Shown here in pieces: positions 11,777-23,077 of a stretch of 64,000 nucleotides of DNA. The notes beneath the pieces were generated by a model. That model was given only the letters and a program-made list of their open reading frames with translations, did no database searches and was not told the origin of the DNA. The stretch spans positions 66,321,501 to 66,385,500 of the forward strand of contig CM060834.1 in NCBI GenBank assembly GCA_030762175.1, written 5' to 3'. The number at the start of each line of letters is the position of its first letter. The first letter of the stretch is position 1. The DNA is from Metallyticus violacea. Its lineage: Eukaryota; Arthropoda; Insecta; Mantodea; Metallyticidae. The position numbers and the translations under genes are program-made.

Positions 11777-11791
11777 AGTTTGGAAACTTCG
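11774..11791. repeat. Inverted repeat 3, 8-bp arms with GG centre
   Basis: The sequence cgaagtttggaaacttcg has perfect 8-bp arms around GG and overlaps the end of inverted repeat 2 at CGA. Monomers with cttccttag lose only the outermost pair. In d' monomers (for example 2193-2209) the centre becomes CGA and the arms stay paired over 7 bp. Types r and x (gattggaaacctcg, gattggaaagctcg) and d and v (aacatcg) carry mismatches, so conservation is partial. Confidence 0.85.
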
Positions 11792-14473
11792 TTAGAATCA
11801 CTTTTTTTCCGTTCTTATTTGAGATAACTGGTTCTCTTTCATTATACTAGTTTGAGAGCCTCAGAAAAGCATATTATGCGCAAAGAATCTCGAAAAGAAA
11901 AAAATTTTTTTTCGAAGATTGGAAAGCTCGTTAGAATCACTTTTTTTCCGTTCTTATTTGAGATAACTGGTTCTCTTTCATTATACTAGCCTGAGACAAG
12001 CATATTATGCGCAAAGAATCTCGAAAAGAAAAAAATTTTTTTTCGAAGTTTGGAAACTTCCTTAGAATCACTTTTTTTCCATTCTTATTTGAGATAACTT
12101 GTTCTCTTTCATTATACTTGTTTGATAGCTTTAGACAAGCATATTATGCGCAAAGAATCTCGAAAAGAAAAAAATTTTTTTTCGAAGTTTGGAAACTTCG
12201 TTAGAATCACTTTTTTTTCTGTTCTTATTTGAGATAACTTGTTCTCTTTCATTATACTAGTTTGATAGCCTTAGACAAGCATATTATGCGAAAGAATCTC
12301 GAAAAGAAAAAAATTTTTTTTCGAAGTTTGGAAACTTCGTTGGAATCACTTTTTTTCCGTTCTTATTTAAGATTACTGGTTCTCTTTCATTATACAAGTT
12401 TGATAGCCTCAGACAAGCATATTATGCGCAAAGAATGTCGAAAAGAAAAAAATTTTATTTCGAAGTTCGAAACTTCGTTAGAATCACTTTTTTTCCGTTC
12501 TTATTTGAGATAACTGGTTCTCTTTCATTATACTAGTTTGATAGCCTCAGAGAAGCATATTATGCGCAAAGAATCTCTAAAAGAAAAAAATTTTTTTTCG
12601 AAGTTTGGAAACTTCGTTAGAATAACTTTTTTTCCGTTCTTATTTGAGATAACTGGTTCTCCTTCATTATACTAGTTTGATAGCCTCAGAAAAGCATAGG
12701 TATGCGCAAAGAATCTCGAAAGAAAAAAATTTTTTTTCGAAGTTTGGAAACTTCGTTAGAATCACTTTTTTTCCGTTCTTATTTGAGATAACTGGTTTTC
12801 TTTCATTATACTAGTTTGATAGCCTTAGACAAGCATATTATGCGCAAAGAATCTCGAAAAGTAAAAAATTTTTTTTCGAAGTTTGGAAACTTCGTTAGAA
12901 TCACTTTTTTTCCGTTCTTATTTGAGATAACTGGTTCTCTTTCATTATACTACTTTGATAGCCTCAGAAAAGCATATTATGCGCAAAGAATCTCGAAAAG
13001 AAAAATATTTTTTTTCGAAGATTGGAAACCTCGTTAGAATCACTTTTTTTCCGTTCTTATTTGAGATAACTGGTTCTCTTTCATTATACTAGTTTGATAG
13101 CCTCAGACAAGCATATTATGCGCAAAGAATCTCGAAAAGAAAAAATTTTTTTTCGAAGTTTGGAAACTTCGTTAGAATCACTTTTTTTCCGTTTTTATTT
13201 GAGATAACTGGTTCTCTTTCATTATACTAGTTTGAGAGCCTCAGAAAAGCATATTATGCGCAAAGAATCTCGAAAAGAAAAAAATTTTTTTTCGAAGATT
13301 GGAAAGCTCGTTAGAATCACTTTTTTTCCGTTCTTATTTGAGATAACTGGTTCTCTTTCATTATACTAGCCTGAGACAAGCATATTATGCGCAAAGAATC
13401 TCGAAAAGAAAAAAATTTTTTTTCGAAGTTTGGAAACTTCCTTAGAATCACTTTTTTTCCATTCTTATTTGAGATAACTTGTTCTCTTTCATTATACTTG
13501 TTTGATAGCCTTAGACAAGCATATTATGCGCAAAGAATCTCGAAAAGAAAAAAATTTTTTTTCGAAGTTTGGAAACTTCGTTAGAATCACTTTTTTTCCG
13601 TTCTTATTTGAGATAACTTGTTCTCTTTCATTATACTAGTTTGATAGCCTTAGACAAGCATATTATGCGCAAAGAATCTCGAAAAGAAAAAAATTTTTTT
13701 TCGAAGTTTGGAAACTTCGTTGGAATCACTTTTTTTCCGTTCTTATTTAAGGTTACTGGTTCTCTTTCATTATACAAGTTTGATAGCCTCAGACAAGCAT
13801 ATTATGCGCAAAGAATGTCGAAAAGAAAAAAATTTTATTTCGAAGTTTGGAAACATCGTTAGAATCACTTTTTTTCCGTTCTTATTTGAGATAACTGGTT
13901 CTCTTTCATTATACTAGTTTGATAGCCTCACAGAAGCATATTATGCGCAAAGAATCTCTAAAAGAAAAAATTTTTTTTTCGAAGTTTGGAAACTTCGTTA
14001 GAATAACTTTTTTTCCGTTCTTATTTGAGATAACTGGTTCTCCTTCATTATACTAGTTTGATAGCCTCAGAAAAGCATAGGTATGCGCAAAGAATCTCGA
14101 AAAGAAAAAAATTTTTTTTCGAAGTTTGGAAACTTCGTTAGAATCACTTTTTTTCCGTTCTTATTTGAGATAACTGGTTCTCTTTCATTATACTAGTTTG
14201 ATAGCCTCAGACAAGCATATTATGCGCAAAGAATCTCGAAAAGAAAAAAAATTTTTTTCGAAGTTTGGAAACTTCCTTAGAATCACTTTTTTTCCATTCT
14301 TATTTGAGATAACTTGTTCTCTATCATTATACTAGTTTGATAGCCTTAGACAAGCATATTATGCGCAAAGAATCTCGAAAAGAAAAAAATTTTTTTTCGA
14401 AGTTTAGAAACTTCGTTAGAATCACTTTTTTTCCGTTCTTATTTGAGATAACTGGTTCTCTTTCATTATACTA

Positions 14474-16827
14474 GTTTGATAGCCCCAGACAAGCATATTA
14501 TGCGCAAAGAATCTCGAAAAGAAAAAAATTTTTTTTCGAAGTTTGGAAACTTCCTTAGAATCACTTTTTTTCCATTCTTATTTGAGATAACTTGTTCTCT
14601 TTCATTATACTTGTTTGATAGCCTTAGACAAGCATATTATGCGCAAAGAATCTCGAAAAGAAAAAAATTTTTTTTCGAAGTTTGGAAACTTCGTTAGAAT
14701 CACTTTTTTTCTGTTCTTATTTGAGATAACTTGTTCTCTTTCATTATACTAGTTTGATAGCCTTAGACAAGCATATTATGCGAAAGAATCTGGAAAAGAA
14801 AAAAATTTTTTTTCGAAGTTTGGAAACTTCGTTGGAATCACTTTTTTTCCGTTCTTATTTAAGATTACTGGTTCTCTATCATTATACAAGTTTGATAGCC
14901 TCAGACAAGCATATTATGCGCAAAGAATCTCGAAAAGAAAAAAATTTTTTTTCGAAGTTTGGAAACTTCCTTAGAATCACTTTTTTTCCATTCTTATTTG
15001 AGATAACTTGTTCTCTTTCATTATACTTGTTTGATAGCCTTAGACAAGCATATTATGCGCAAAGAATCTCGAAAAGAAAAAAATTTTTTTTCGAAGTTTG
15101 GAAACTTCGTTAGAATCACTTTTTTTCCGTTCTTATTTGAGATAACTTGTTCTCTTTCATTATACTAGTTTGATAGCCTTAGACAAGCATATTATGCGCA
15201 AAGAATCTCGAAAAGAAAAAAATTTTTTTTCGAAGTTTGGAAACTTCGTTGGAATCACTTTTTTTCCGTTCTTATTTGAGATAACTGGTTCTCTTTCATT
15301 ATACTACTTTGATAGCCTCAGAAAAGCATATTATGCGCAAAGAATCTCGAAAAGAAAAATATTTTTTTTCGAAGATTGGAAACCTCGTTAGAATCACTTT
15401 TTTTCCGTTCTTATTTGAGATAACTGGTTCTCTTTCATTATACTAGTTTGATAGCCTCAGACAAGCATATTATGCGCAAAGAATCTCGAAAAGAAAAAAT
15501 TTTTTTTCGAAGTTTGGAAACTTCGTTAGAATCACTTTTTTTCCGTTCTTATTTGAGATAACTGGTTCTCTTTCATTATACTAATTTGAGAGCCTCAGAA
15601 AAGCATATTATGCGCAAAGAATCTCGAAAAGAAAAAAATTTTTTTTCGAAGATTGGAAAGCTCGTTAGAATCACTTTTTTTCCGTTCTTATTTGAGATAA
15701 CTGGTTCTCTTTCATTATACTAGCCTGAGACAAGCATATTATGCGCAAAGAATCTCGAAAAGAAAAAAATTTTTTTTCGAAGTTTGGAAACTTCCTTAGA
15801 ATCACTTTTTTTCCATTCTTATTTGAGATAACTTGTTCTCTTTCATTATACTTGTTTGATAGCCTTAGACAAGCATATTATGCGCAAAGAATCTCGAAAA
15901 GAAAAAAATTTTTTTTCGAAGTTTGGAAACTTCGTTAGAATCACTTTTTTTCCGTTCTTATTTGAGATAACTTGTTCTCTTTCATTATACTAGTTTGATA
16001 GCCTTAGACAAGCATATTATGCGCAAAGAATCTCGAAAAGAAAAAAATTTTTTTTCGAAGTTTGGAAACTTCGTTGGAATCACTTTTTTTCCGTTCTTAT
16101 TTAAGATTACTGGTTCTCTTTCATTATACAAGTTTGATAGCCTCAGACAAGCATATTATGCGCAAAGAATGTCAAAAAGAAAAAAATTTTATTTCGAAGT
16201 TTGGAAACATCGTTAGAATCACTTTTTTTCCGTTCTTATTTGAGATAACTGGTTCTCTTTCATTATACTAGTTTGATAGCCTCACAGAAGCATATTATGC
16301 GCAAAGAATCTCTAAAAGAAAAAATTTTTTTTTCGAAGTTTGGAAACTTCGTTAGAATAACTTTTTTTCCGTTCTTATTTGAGATAACTGGTTCTCCTTC
16401 ATTATACTAGTTTGATAGCCTCAGAAAAGCATAGGTATGCGCAAAGAATCTCGAAAAGAAAAAAATTTTTTTTCGAAGTTTGGAAACTTCGTTAGAATCA
16501 CTTTTTTTCCGTTCTTATTTGAGATAACTGGTTCTCTTTCATTATACTAGTTTGATAGCCTCAGACAAGCATATTATGCGCAAAGAATCTCGAAAAGAAA
16601 AAAAATTTTTTTCGAAGTTTGGAAACTTCCTTAGAATCACTTTTTTTCCATTCTTATTTGAGATAACTTGTTCTCTATCATTATACTAGTTTGATAGCCT
16701 TAGACAAGCATATTATGCGCAAAGAATCTCGAAAAGAAAACAATTTTTTTTCGAAGTTTGGAAACTTCGTTAGAATCACTTTTTTTCCGTTCTTATTTGA
16801 GATAACTGGTTCTCTTTCATTATACTA
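14474..16827 (+). repeat. Higher-order unit, 17-mer (a-b'-c'-a^-b-c/q-r-w-x-a*-b-c-d-e-f-g-h)
   Basis: After c' (which has aatctgg here) comes a^ at about 14,891, an a body with a cctcag head. The monomer at 15,168 starts as c (cttcgttgg) and ends as q (gagataactgg, ctacttt). From r near 15,307 the order repeats 12,953-14,890 at an offset of 2,354 bp. The a* junction is at 15,720-15,727. Confidence 0.8.
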
Positions 16828-18356
16828 GTTTGATAGCCCCAGACAAGCATATTATGCGCAAAGAATCTCGAAAAGAAAAAAATTTTTTTTCGAAGTTTGG
16901 AAACTTCCTTAGAATCACTTTTTTTCCATTCTTATTTGAGATAACTTGTTCTCTTTCATTATACTTGTTTGATAGCCTTAGACAAGCATATTATGCGCAA
17001 AGAATCTCGAAAAGAAAAAAATTTTTTTTCGAAGTTTGGAAACTTCGTTAGAATCACTTTTTTTCTGTTCTTATTTGAGATAACTTGTTCTCTTTCATTA
17101 TACTAGTTTGATAGCCTTAGACAAGCATATTATGCGAAAGAATCTCGAAAAGAAAAAAATTTTTTTTCCAAGTTTGGAAACTTCGTTGGAATCACTTTTT
17201 TTCCGTTCTTATTTAAGATTACTGGTTCTCTATCATTATACAAGTTTGATAGCCTCAGACAAGCATATTATGCGCAAAGAATCTCGAAAAGAAAAAAATT
17301 TTTTTTCGAAGTTTGGAAACTTCCTTAGAATCACTTTTTTTCCATTCTTATTTGAGATAACTTGTTCTCTTTCATTATACTTGTTTGATAGCCTTAGACA
17401 AGCATATTATGCGCAAAGAATCTCGAAAAGAAAAAAATTTTTTTTCGAAGTTTGGAAACTTCGTTAGAATCACTTTTTTTCCGTTCTTATTTGAGATAAC
17501 TTGTTCTCTTTCATTATACTAGTTTGATAGCCTTAGACAAGCATATTATGCGCAAAGAATCTCGAAAAGAAAAAAATTTTTTTTCGAAGTTTGGAAACTT
17601 CGTTGGAATCACTTTTTTTCCGTTCTTATTTAAGATTACTGGTTCTCTTTCATTATACAAGTTTGATAGCCTCAGACAAGCATATTATGCGCAAAGAATG
17701 TCGAAAAGAAAAAAATTTTATTTCGAAGTTTGGAAACATCGTTAGAATCACTTTTTTTCCGTTCTTATTTGAGATAACTGGTTCTCTTTCATTATACTAG
17801 TTTGATAGCCTCACAGAAGCATATTATGCGCAAAGAATCTCTAAAAGAAAAAATTTTTTTTTCGAAGTTTGGAAACTTCGTTAGAATAACTTTTTTTCCG
17901 TTCTTATTTGAGATAACTGGTTCTCCTTCATTATACTAGTTTGATAGCCTCAGAAAAGCATAGGTATGCGCAAAGAATCTCGAAAAGAAAAAAATTTTTT
18001 TTCGAAGTTTGGAAACTTCGTTAGAATCACTTTTTTTCCGTTCTTATTTGAGATAACTGGTTCTCTTTCATTATACTAGTTTGATAGCCTCAGACAAGCA
18101 TATTATGCGCAAAGAATCTCGAAAAGAAAAAAAATTTTTTTCGAAGTTTGGAAACTTCCTTAGAATCACTTTTTTTCCATTCTTATTTGAGATAACTTGT
18201 TCTCTATCATTATACTAGTTTGATAGCCTTAGACAAGCATATTATGCGCAAAGAATCTCGAAAAGAAAAAAATTTTTTTTCGAAGTTTGGAAACTTCGTT
18301 AGAATCACTTTTTTTCCGTTCTTATTTGAGATAACTGGTTCTCTTTCATTATACTA
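16828..18356 (+). repeat. Higher-order unit, 11-mer (a-b'-c'-a^-b-c-d-e-f-g-h)
   Basis: A three-monomer start is fused to a complete 8-mer body through a^ at 17,244. The c' monomer has ttccaag in place of ttcgaag, which destroys one arm of the inverted repeats. The last 1,020 bp match the window start. Confidence 0.83.
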
Positions 18357-19049
18357 GTTTGATAGCCCCAGACAAGCATATTATGCGCAAAGAATCTCGA
18401 AAAGAAAAAAATTTTTTTTCGAAGTTTGGAAACTTCCTTAGAATCACTTTTTTTCCATTCTTATTTGAGATAACTTGTTCTCTTTCATTATACTTGTTTG
18501 ATAGCCTTAGACAAGCATATTATGCGCAAAGAATCTCGAAAAGAAAAAAATTTTTTTTCGAAGTTTGGAAACTTCGTTAGAATCACTTTTTTTCTGTTCT
18601 TATTTGAGATAACTTGTTCTCTTTCATTATACTAGTTTGATAGCCTTAGACAAGCATATTATGCGAAAGAATCTCGAAAAGAAAAAAATTTTTTTTCGAA
18701 GTTTGGAAACTTCGTTGGAATCACTTTTTTTCCGTTCTTATTTAAGATTACTGGTTCTCTATCATTATACAAGTTTGATAGCCTCAGACAAGCATATTAT
18801 GCGCAAAGAATGTCGAAAAGAAAAAAATTTTTTTCGAAGTTTGGAAACTTCCTTAGAATCACTTTTTTTCCATTCTTATTTGAGATAACTTGATCTCTAT
18901 CATTATACTAGTTTGATAGCCTTAGACAAGCATATTATGCGCAAAGAATCTCGAAAAGAAAAAAATTTTTTTTCGAAGTTTGGAAACTTCGTTAGAATCA
19001 CTTTTTTTCCGTTCTTATTTGAGATAACAGGTTCTCTTTCATTATACTA
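18357..19049 (+). repeat. Higher-order unit, 5-mer (a-b'-c'-d/g-h)
   Basis: Copy of 1,021-1,713 shifted by 17,336 bp, including the d/g hybrid and acttgatctc. The h monomer ends in acaggttc in place of actggttc. Confidence 0.85.
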
Positions 19050-19881
19050 GTTTGATAGCCCCAGACAAGCATATTATGCGCAAAGAATCTCGAAAAGAAA
19101 AAAATTTTTTTTCGAAGTTTGGAAACTTCCTTAGAATCACTTTTTTTCCATTCTTATTTGAGATAACTTGTTCTCTTTCATTATACTTGTTTGATAGCCT
19201 TAGACAAGCATATTATGCGCAAAGAATCTCGAAAAGAAAAAAATTTTTTTTCGAAGTTTGGAAACTTCGTTAGAATCACTTTTTTTCTGTTCTTATTTGA
19301 GATAACTTGTTCTCTTTCATTATACTAGTTTGATAGCCTTAGACAAGCATATTATGCGAAAGAATCTCGAAAAGAAAAAAATTTTTTTTCGAAGTTTGGA
19401 AACTTCGTTGGAATCACTTTTTTTCCGTTCTTATTTAAGATTACTGGTTCTCTATCATTATACAAGTTTGATAGCCTCAGACAAGCATATTATGCGCAAA
19501 GAATGTCGAAAAGAAAAAAATTTTATTTCGAAGTTCGAAACTTCGTTAGAATCACTTTTTTTCCGTTCTTATTTGAGATAACTGGTTCTCTTTCATTATA
19601 CTAGTTTGATAGCCTCAGAGAAGCATATTATGCGCAAAGAATCTCTAAAAGAAAAAAATTTTTTTTCGAAGTTTGGAAACTTCGTTAGAATAACTTTTTT
19701 TCCGTTCTTATTTGAGATAACTGGTTCTCCTTCATTATACTAGTTTGATAGCCTCAGAAAAGCATAGGTATGCGCAAAGAATCTCGAAAGAAAAAAATTT
19801 TTTTTCGAAGTTTGGAAACTTCGTTAGAATCACTTTTTTTCCGTTCTTATTTGAGATAACTGGTTCTCTTTCATTATACTA
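19050..19881 (+). repeat. Higher-order unit, 6-mer (a-b'-c'-d'-e'-f')
   Basis: Copy of 1,714-2,545 shifted by 17,336 bp. One difference seen is in the tract of b', which is A7T8 here and A8T7 in the first copy. Confidence 0.85.
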
Positions 19882-21964
19882 GTTTGATAGCCCCAGACAA
19901 GCATATTATGCGCAAAGAATCTCGAAAAGAAAAAAATTTTTTTTCGAAGTTTGGAAACTTCCTTAGAATCACTTTTTTTCCATTCTTATTTGAGATAACT
20001 TGTTCTCTTTCATTATACTTGTTTGATAGCCTTAGACAAGCATATTATGCGCAAAGAATCTCGAAAAGAAAAAAATTTTTTTTCGAAGTTTGGAAACTTC
20101 GTTAGAATCACTTTTTTTCTGTTCTTATTTGAGATAACTTGTTCTCTTTCATTATACTATTTTGATAGCCTTAGACAAGCATATTATGCGCAAAGAATCT
20201 CGAAAAGAAAAAAATTTTTTTTCGAAGTTTGGAAACTTCGTTGGAATCACTTTTTTTCCGTTCTTATTTAAGATTACTGGTTCTCTTTCATTATACAAGT
20301 TTGATAGCCTCAGACAAGCATATTATGCGCAAAGAATGTCGAAAAGAAAAAAATTTTATTTCGAAGTTCGAAACTTCGTTAGAATCACTTTTTTTCCGTT
20401 CTTATTTGAGATAACTGGTTCTCTTTCATTATACTAGTTTGATAGCCTCAGAGAAGCATATTATGCGCAAAGAATCTCTAAAAGAAAAAATTTTTTTTTC
20501 GAAGTTTGGAAACTTCGTTAGAATAACTTTTTTTCCGTTCTTATTTGAGATAACTGGTTCTCCTTCATTATACTAGTTTGATAGCCTCAGAAAAGCATAG
20601 GTATGCGCAAAGAATCTCGAAAGAAAAAAATTTTTTTTCGAAGTTTGGAAACTTCGTTAGAATCACTTTTTTTCCGTTCTTATTTGAGATAACTGGTTCT
20701 CTTTCATTATACTAGTTTGATAGCCTCAGACAAGCATATTATGCGCACAGAATCTCGAAAAGAAAAAATTTTTTTTCGAAGTTTGGAAACTTCATTAGAA
20801 TCACTTTTTTTCCATTCTTATTTGATATAACTTGTTCTCTTTCATTATACTTGTTTGATAGCCTTAGACAAGCATATTATGCGCAATGAATCTCGAAAAG
20901 AAAAAAATTTTTTTTCGAAGTTTGGAAACTTCGTTAGAATCACTTTTTTTCCGTTCTTATTTAAGATTACTGGTTCTCTTTCATTATACTAGTTTGATAG
21001 CCTCAGACAAGCATTTTATGCGCAAAGAATTTCGAAAAGAAAACAATTTTTTTTCGAAGTTTGGAAACTTCGTTAGAATCACTTTTTTTCCGTTCTTATT
21101 TGAGATAACTGGTTCTCTTTCATTATACTAGTTTGATAGCCTCAGACAAGCATATTATGCGCAAAGAATCTCGAAAAGAAAAAAATTTTTTTTCGAAGTT
21201 TGGAAACTTCCTTAGAATCACTTTTTTTCCGTTCTTATTTAAGAATACTGGTTCTCTTTCATTATACTAGTTTGATAGCCTCAGACAAGCATATTATGCG
21301 CAAAGAATCTGGAAAAGAAAAAAAATTTTTTTTCGAAGTTTGGAAACTTCGTTAGAATCACTTTTTTTCCGTTCTTATTTGAGATAACTTGTTCTCTTTC
21401 ATTATACTAGTTTGATAGCCTTAGACAAGCATATTATGCGCAAAGAATCTCGAAAAGAAAAAAAATTTTTTTCGAAGTTTGGAAACTTCGTTAGAATCAC
21501 TTTTTTTCCGTTCTTATTTGAGATAACTGGTTCTCTTTCATTATACTAGTTTGATAGCCTCAGACAAGCATATTATGCGCAAAGAATCTCGAAAAGAAAA
21601 AAAATTTTTTTCGAAGTTTGGAAACTTCCTTAGAATCACTTTTTTTCCATTCTTATTTGAGATAACTTGTTCTCTATCATTATACTAGTTTGATAGCCTT
21701 AGACAAGCATATTATGCGCAAAGAATCTCGAAAAGAAAAAAATTTTTTTTCGAAGTTTGGAAACTTCGTTAGAATCACTTTTTTTCCGTTCTTATTTAAG
21801 ATAACTTGTTCTCTTTCATTATACTAGTTTGATAGCCTTAGACAAGCATATTATGCGCAAAGAATCTCGAAAAGAAAAAAATTTTTTTTCGAAGTTTGGA
21901 AACTTCGTTAGAATCACTTTTTTCCGTTCTTATTTGAGATAACTGGTTCTCTTTCATTATACTA
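19882..21964 (+). repeat. Higher-order unit, 15-mer
   Basis: Copy of 2,546-4,628 shifted by 17,336 bp. Private changes are attatactatttt at the b'/c border (near 20,156) and taagaatactgg in l (near 21,241). Confidence 0.85.
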
Positions 21965-23077
21965 GTTTGATAGCCCCAGACAAGCATATTATGCGCAAAG
22001 AATCTCGAAAAGAAAAAAATTTTTTTTCGAAGTTTGGAAACTTCCTTAGAATCACTTTTTTTCCATTCTTATTTGAGATAACTTGTTCTCTTTCATTATA
22101 CTTGTTTGATAGCCTTAGACAAGCATATTATGCGCAAAGAATCTCGAAAAGAAAAAAATTTTTTTTCGAAGTTTGGAAACTTCGTTAGAATCACTTTTTT
22201 TCCGTTCTTATTTGAGATAACTTGTTCTCTTTCATTATACTAGTTTGATAGCCTTAGACAAGCATATTATGCGCAAAGAATCTCGAAAAGAAAAAAATTT
22301 TTTTTCGAAGTTTGGAAACTTCGTTGGAATCACTTTTTTTCCGTTCTTATTTAAGATTACTGGTTCTCTTTCATTATACAAGTTTGATAGCCTCAGACAA
22401 GCATATTATGCGCAAAGAATGTCGAAAAGAAAAAAATTTTATTTCGAAGTTTGGAAACATCGTTAGAATCATTTTTTTTCCGTTCTTATTTGAGATAACT
22501 GGTTCTCTTTCATTATACTAGTTTGATAGCCTCACAGAAGCATATTATGCGCAAAGAATCTCTAAAAGAAAAATTTTTTTTTTCGAAGTTTGGAAACTTC
22601 GTTAGAATAACTTTTTTTCCGTTCTTATTTGAGATAACTGGTTCTCCTTCATTATACTAGTTTGATAGCCTCAGAAAAGCATAGGTATGCGCAAAGAATC
22701 TCGAAAAGAAAAAAAATTTTTTTCGAAGTTTGGAAACTTCGTTAGAATCACTTTTTTTCCGTTCTTATTTGAGATAACTGGTTCTCTTTCATTATACTAG
22801 TTTGATAGCCTCAGACAAGCATATTATGCGCAAAGAATCTCGAAAAGAAAAAAAATTTTTTTCGAAGTTTGGAAACTTCCTTAGAATCACTTTTTTTCCA
22901 TTCTTATTTGAGATAACTTGTTCTCTATCATTATACTAGTTTGATAGCCTTAGACAAGCATATTATGCGCAAAGAATCTCGAAAAGAAAAAAATTTTTTT
23001 TCGAAGTTTGGAAACTTCGTTAGAATCACTTTTTTTCCGTTCTTATTTGAGATAACTGGTTCTCTTTCATTATACTA
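21965..23077 (+). repeat. Higher-order unit, canonical 8-mer
   Basis: Copy of 4,629-5,741 and 9,072-10,184. The f monomer has an A8T7 tract here where the other two have A7T8. Confidence 0.87.

Larger units (their letters stand above)
11711..11849 (+). repeat. Reference 139-bp monomer (consensus-like, type w)
   Basis: This copy carries the commonest base at nearly every diagnostic position and serves as reference. It has 22 C and 21 G (31% GC). Landmarks by monomer position: 20-30 GCATA-T-TATGC inverted repeat; 28-33 TGCGCA; 41-66 imperfect hairpin around an A7T8 tract (49-63); 63-68 TTCGAA overlap region; 64-81 inverted repeat with a GG centre; 92-98 T7 run; 111-139 a gagataactgg and attatacta tail. 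It contains five CpG, against about 3.3 expected from base composition. Confidence 0.9.
10185..14473 (+). repeat. Higher-order unit, 31-mer
   Basis: Order a-b'-c'-d'-e'-f'-q-r-s-t-v-w-x-a*-b''-c'-d'-e'-f'-q-r-w-x-a*-b-c-d-e-f-g-h. It contains the core three times because a* monomers, which lack the cccc head, act as internal restarts. The two a* junctions lie at 11,986-11,993 and 13,366-13,373, 1,380 bp apart. A nearly identical copy lies at 23,078-27,366. Confidence 0.82.
8310..14920 (+). repeat. Segmental duplication pairing with 21,203-27,813 (offset 12,893)
   Basis: Unit starts and marks match at a constant offset of 12,893 bp through the tail of the 13-mer, an 8-mer, the 31-mer and the first three monomers of the next unit. 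Matching stops where a^ here meets d/g in the partner. Confidence 0.82.

Noticed and set aside
11774..11808. Rho-independent terminator: inverted repeat followed by a T run
   Set aside because: The stem is AT-rich, the loop is 2 bases, and the T run starts 10 bases after the stem. It occurs once per monomer about 460 times with no gene upstream, so it is a property of the satellite.
14754..15113. The longest open frame class, 119 codons, also at 17,108
   Set aside because: It results from the c'/a^ junction, where the one-base loss in c' shifts frame. It is duplicated because the array segment is duplicated.
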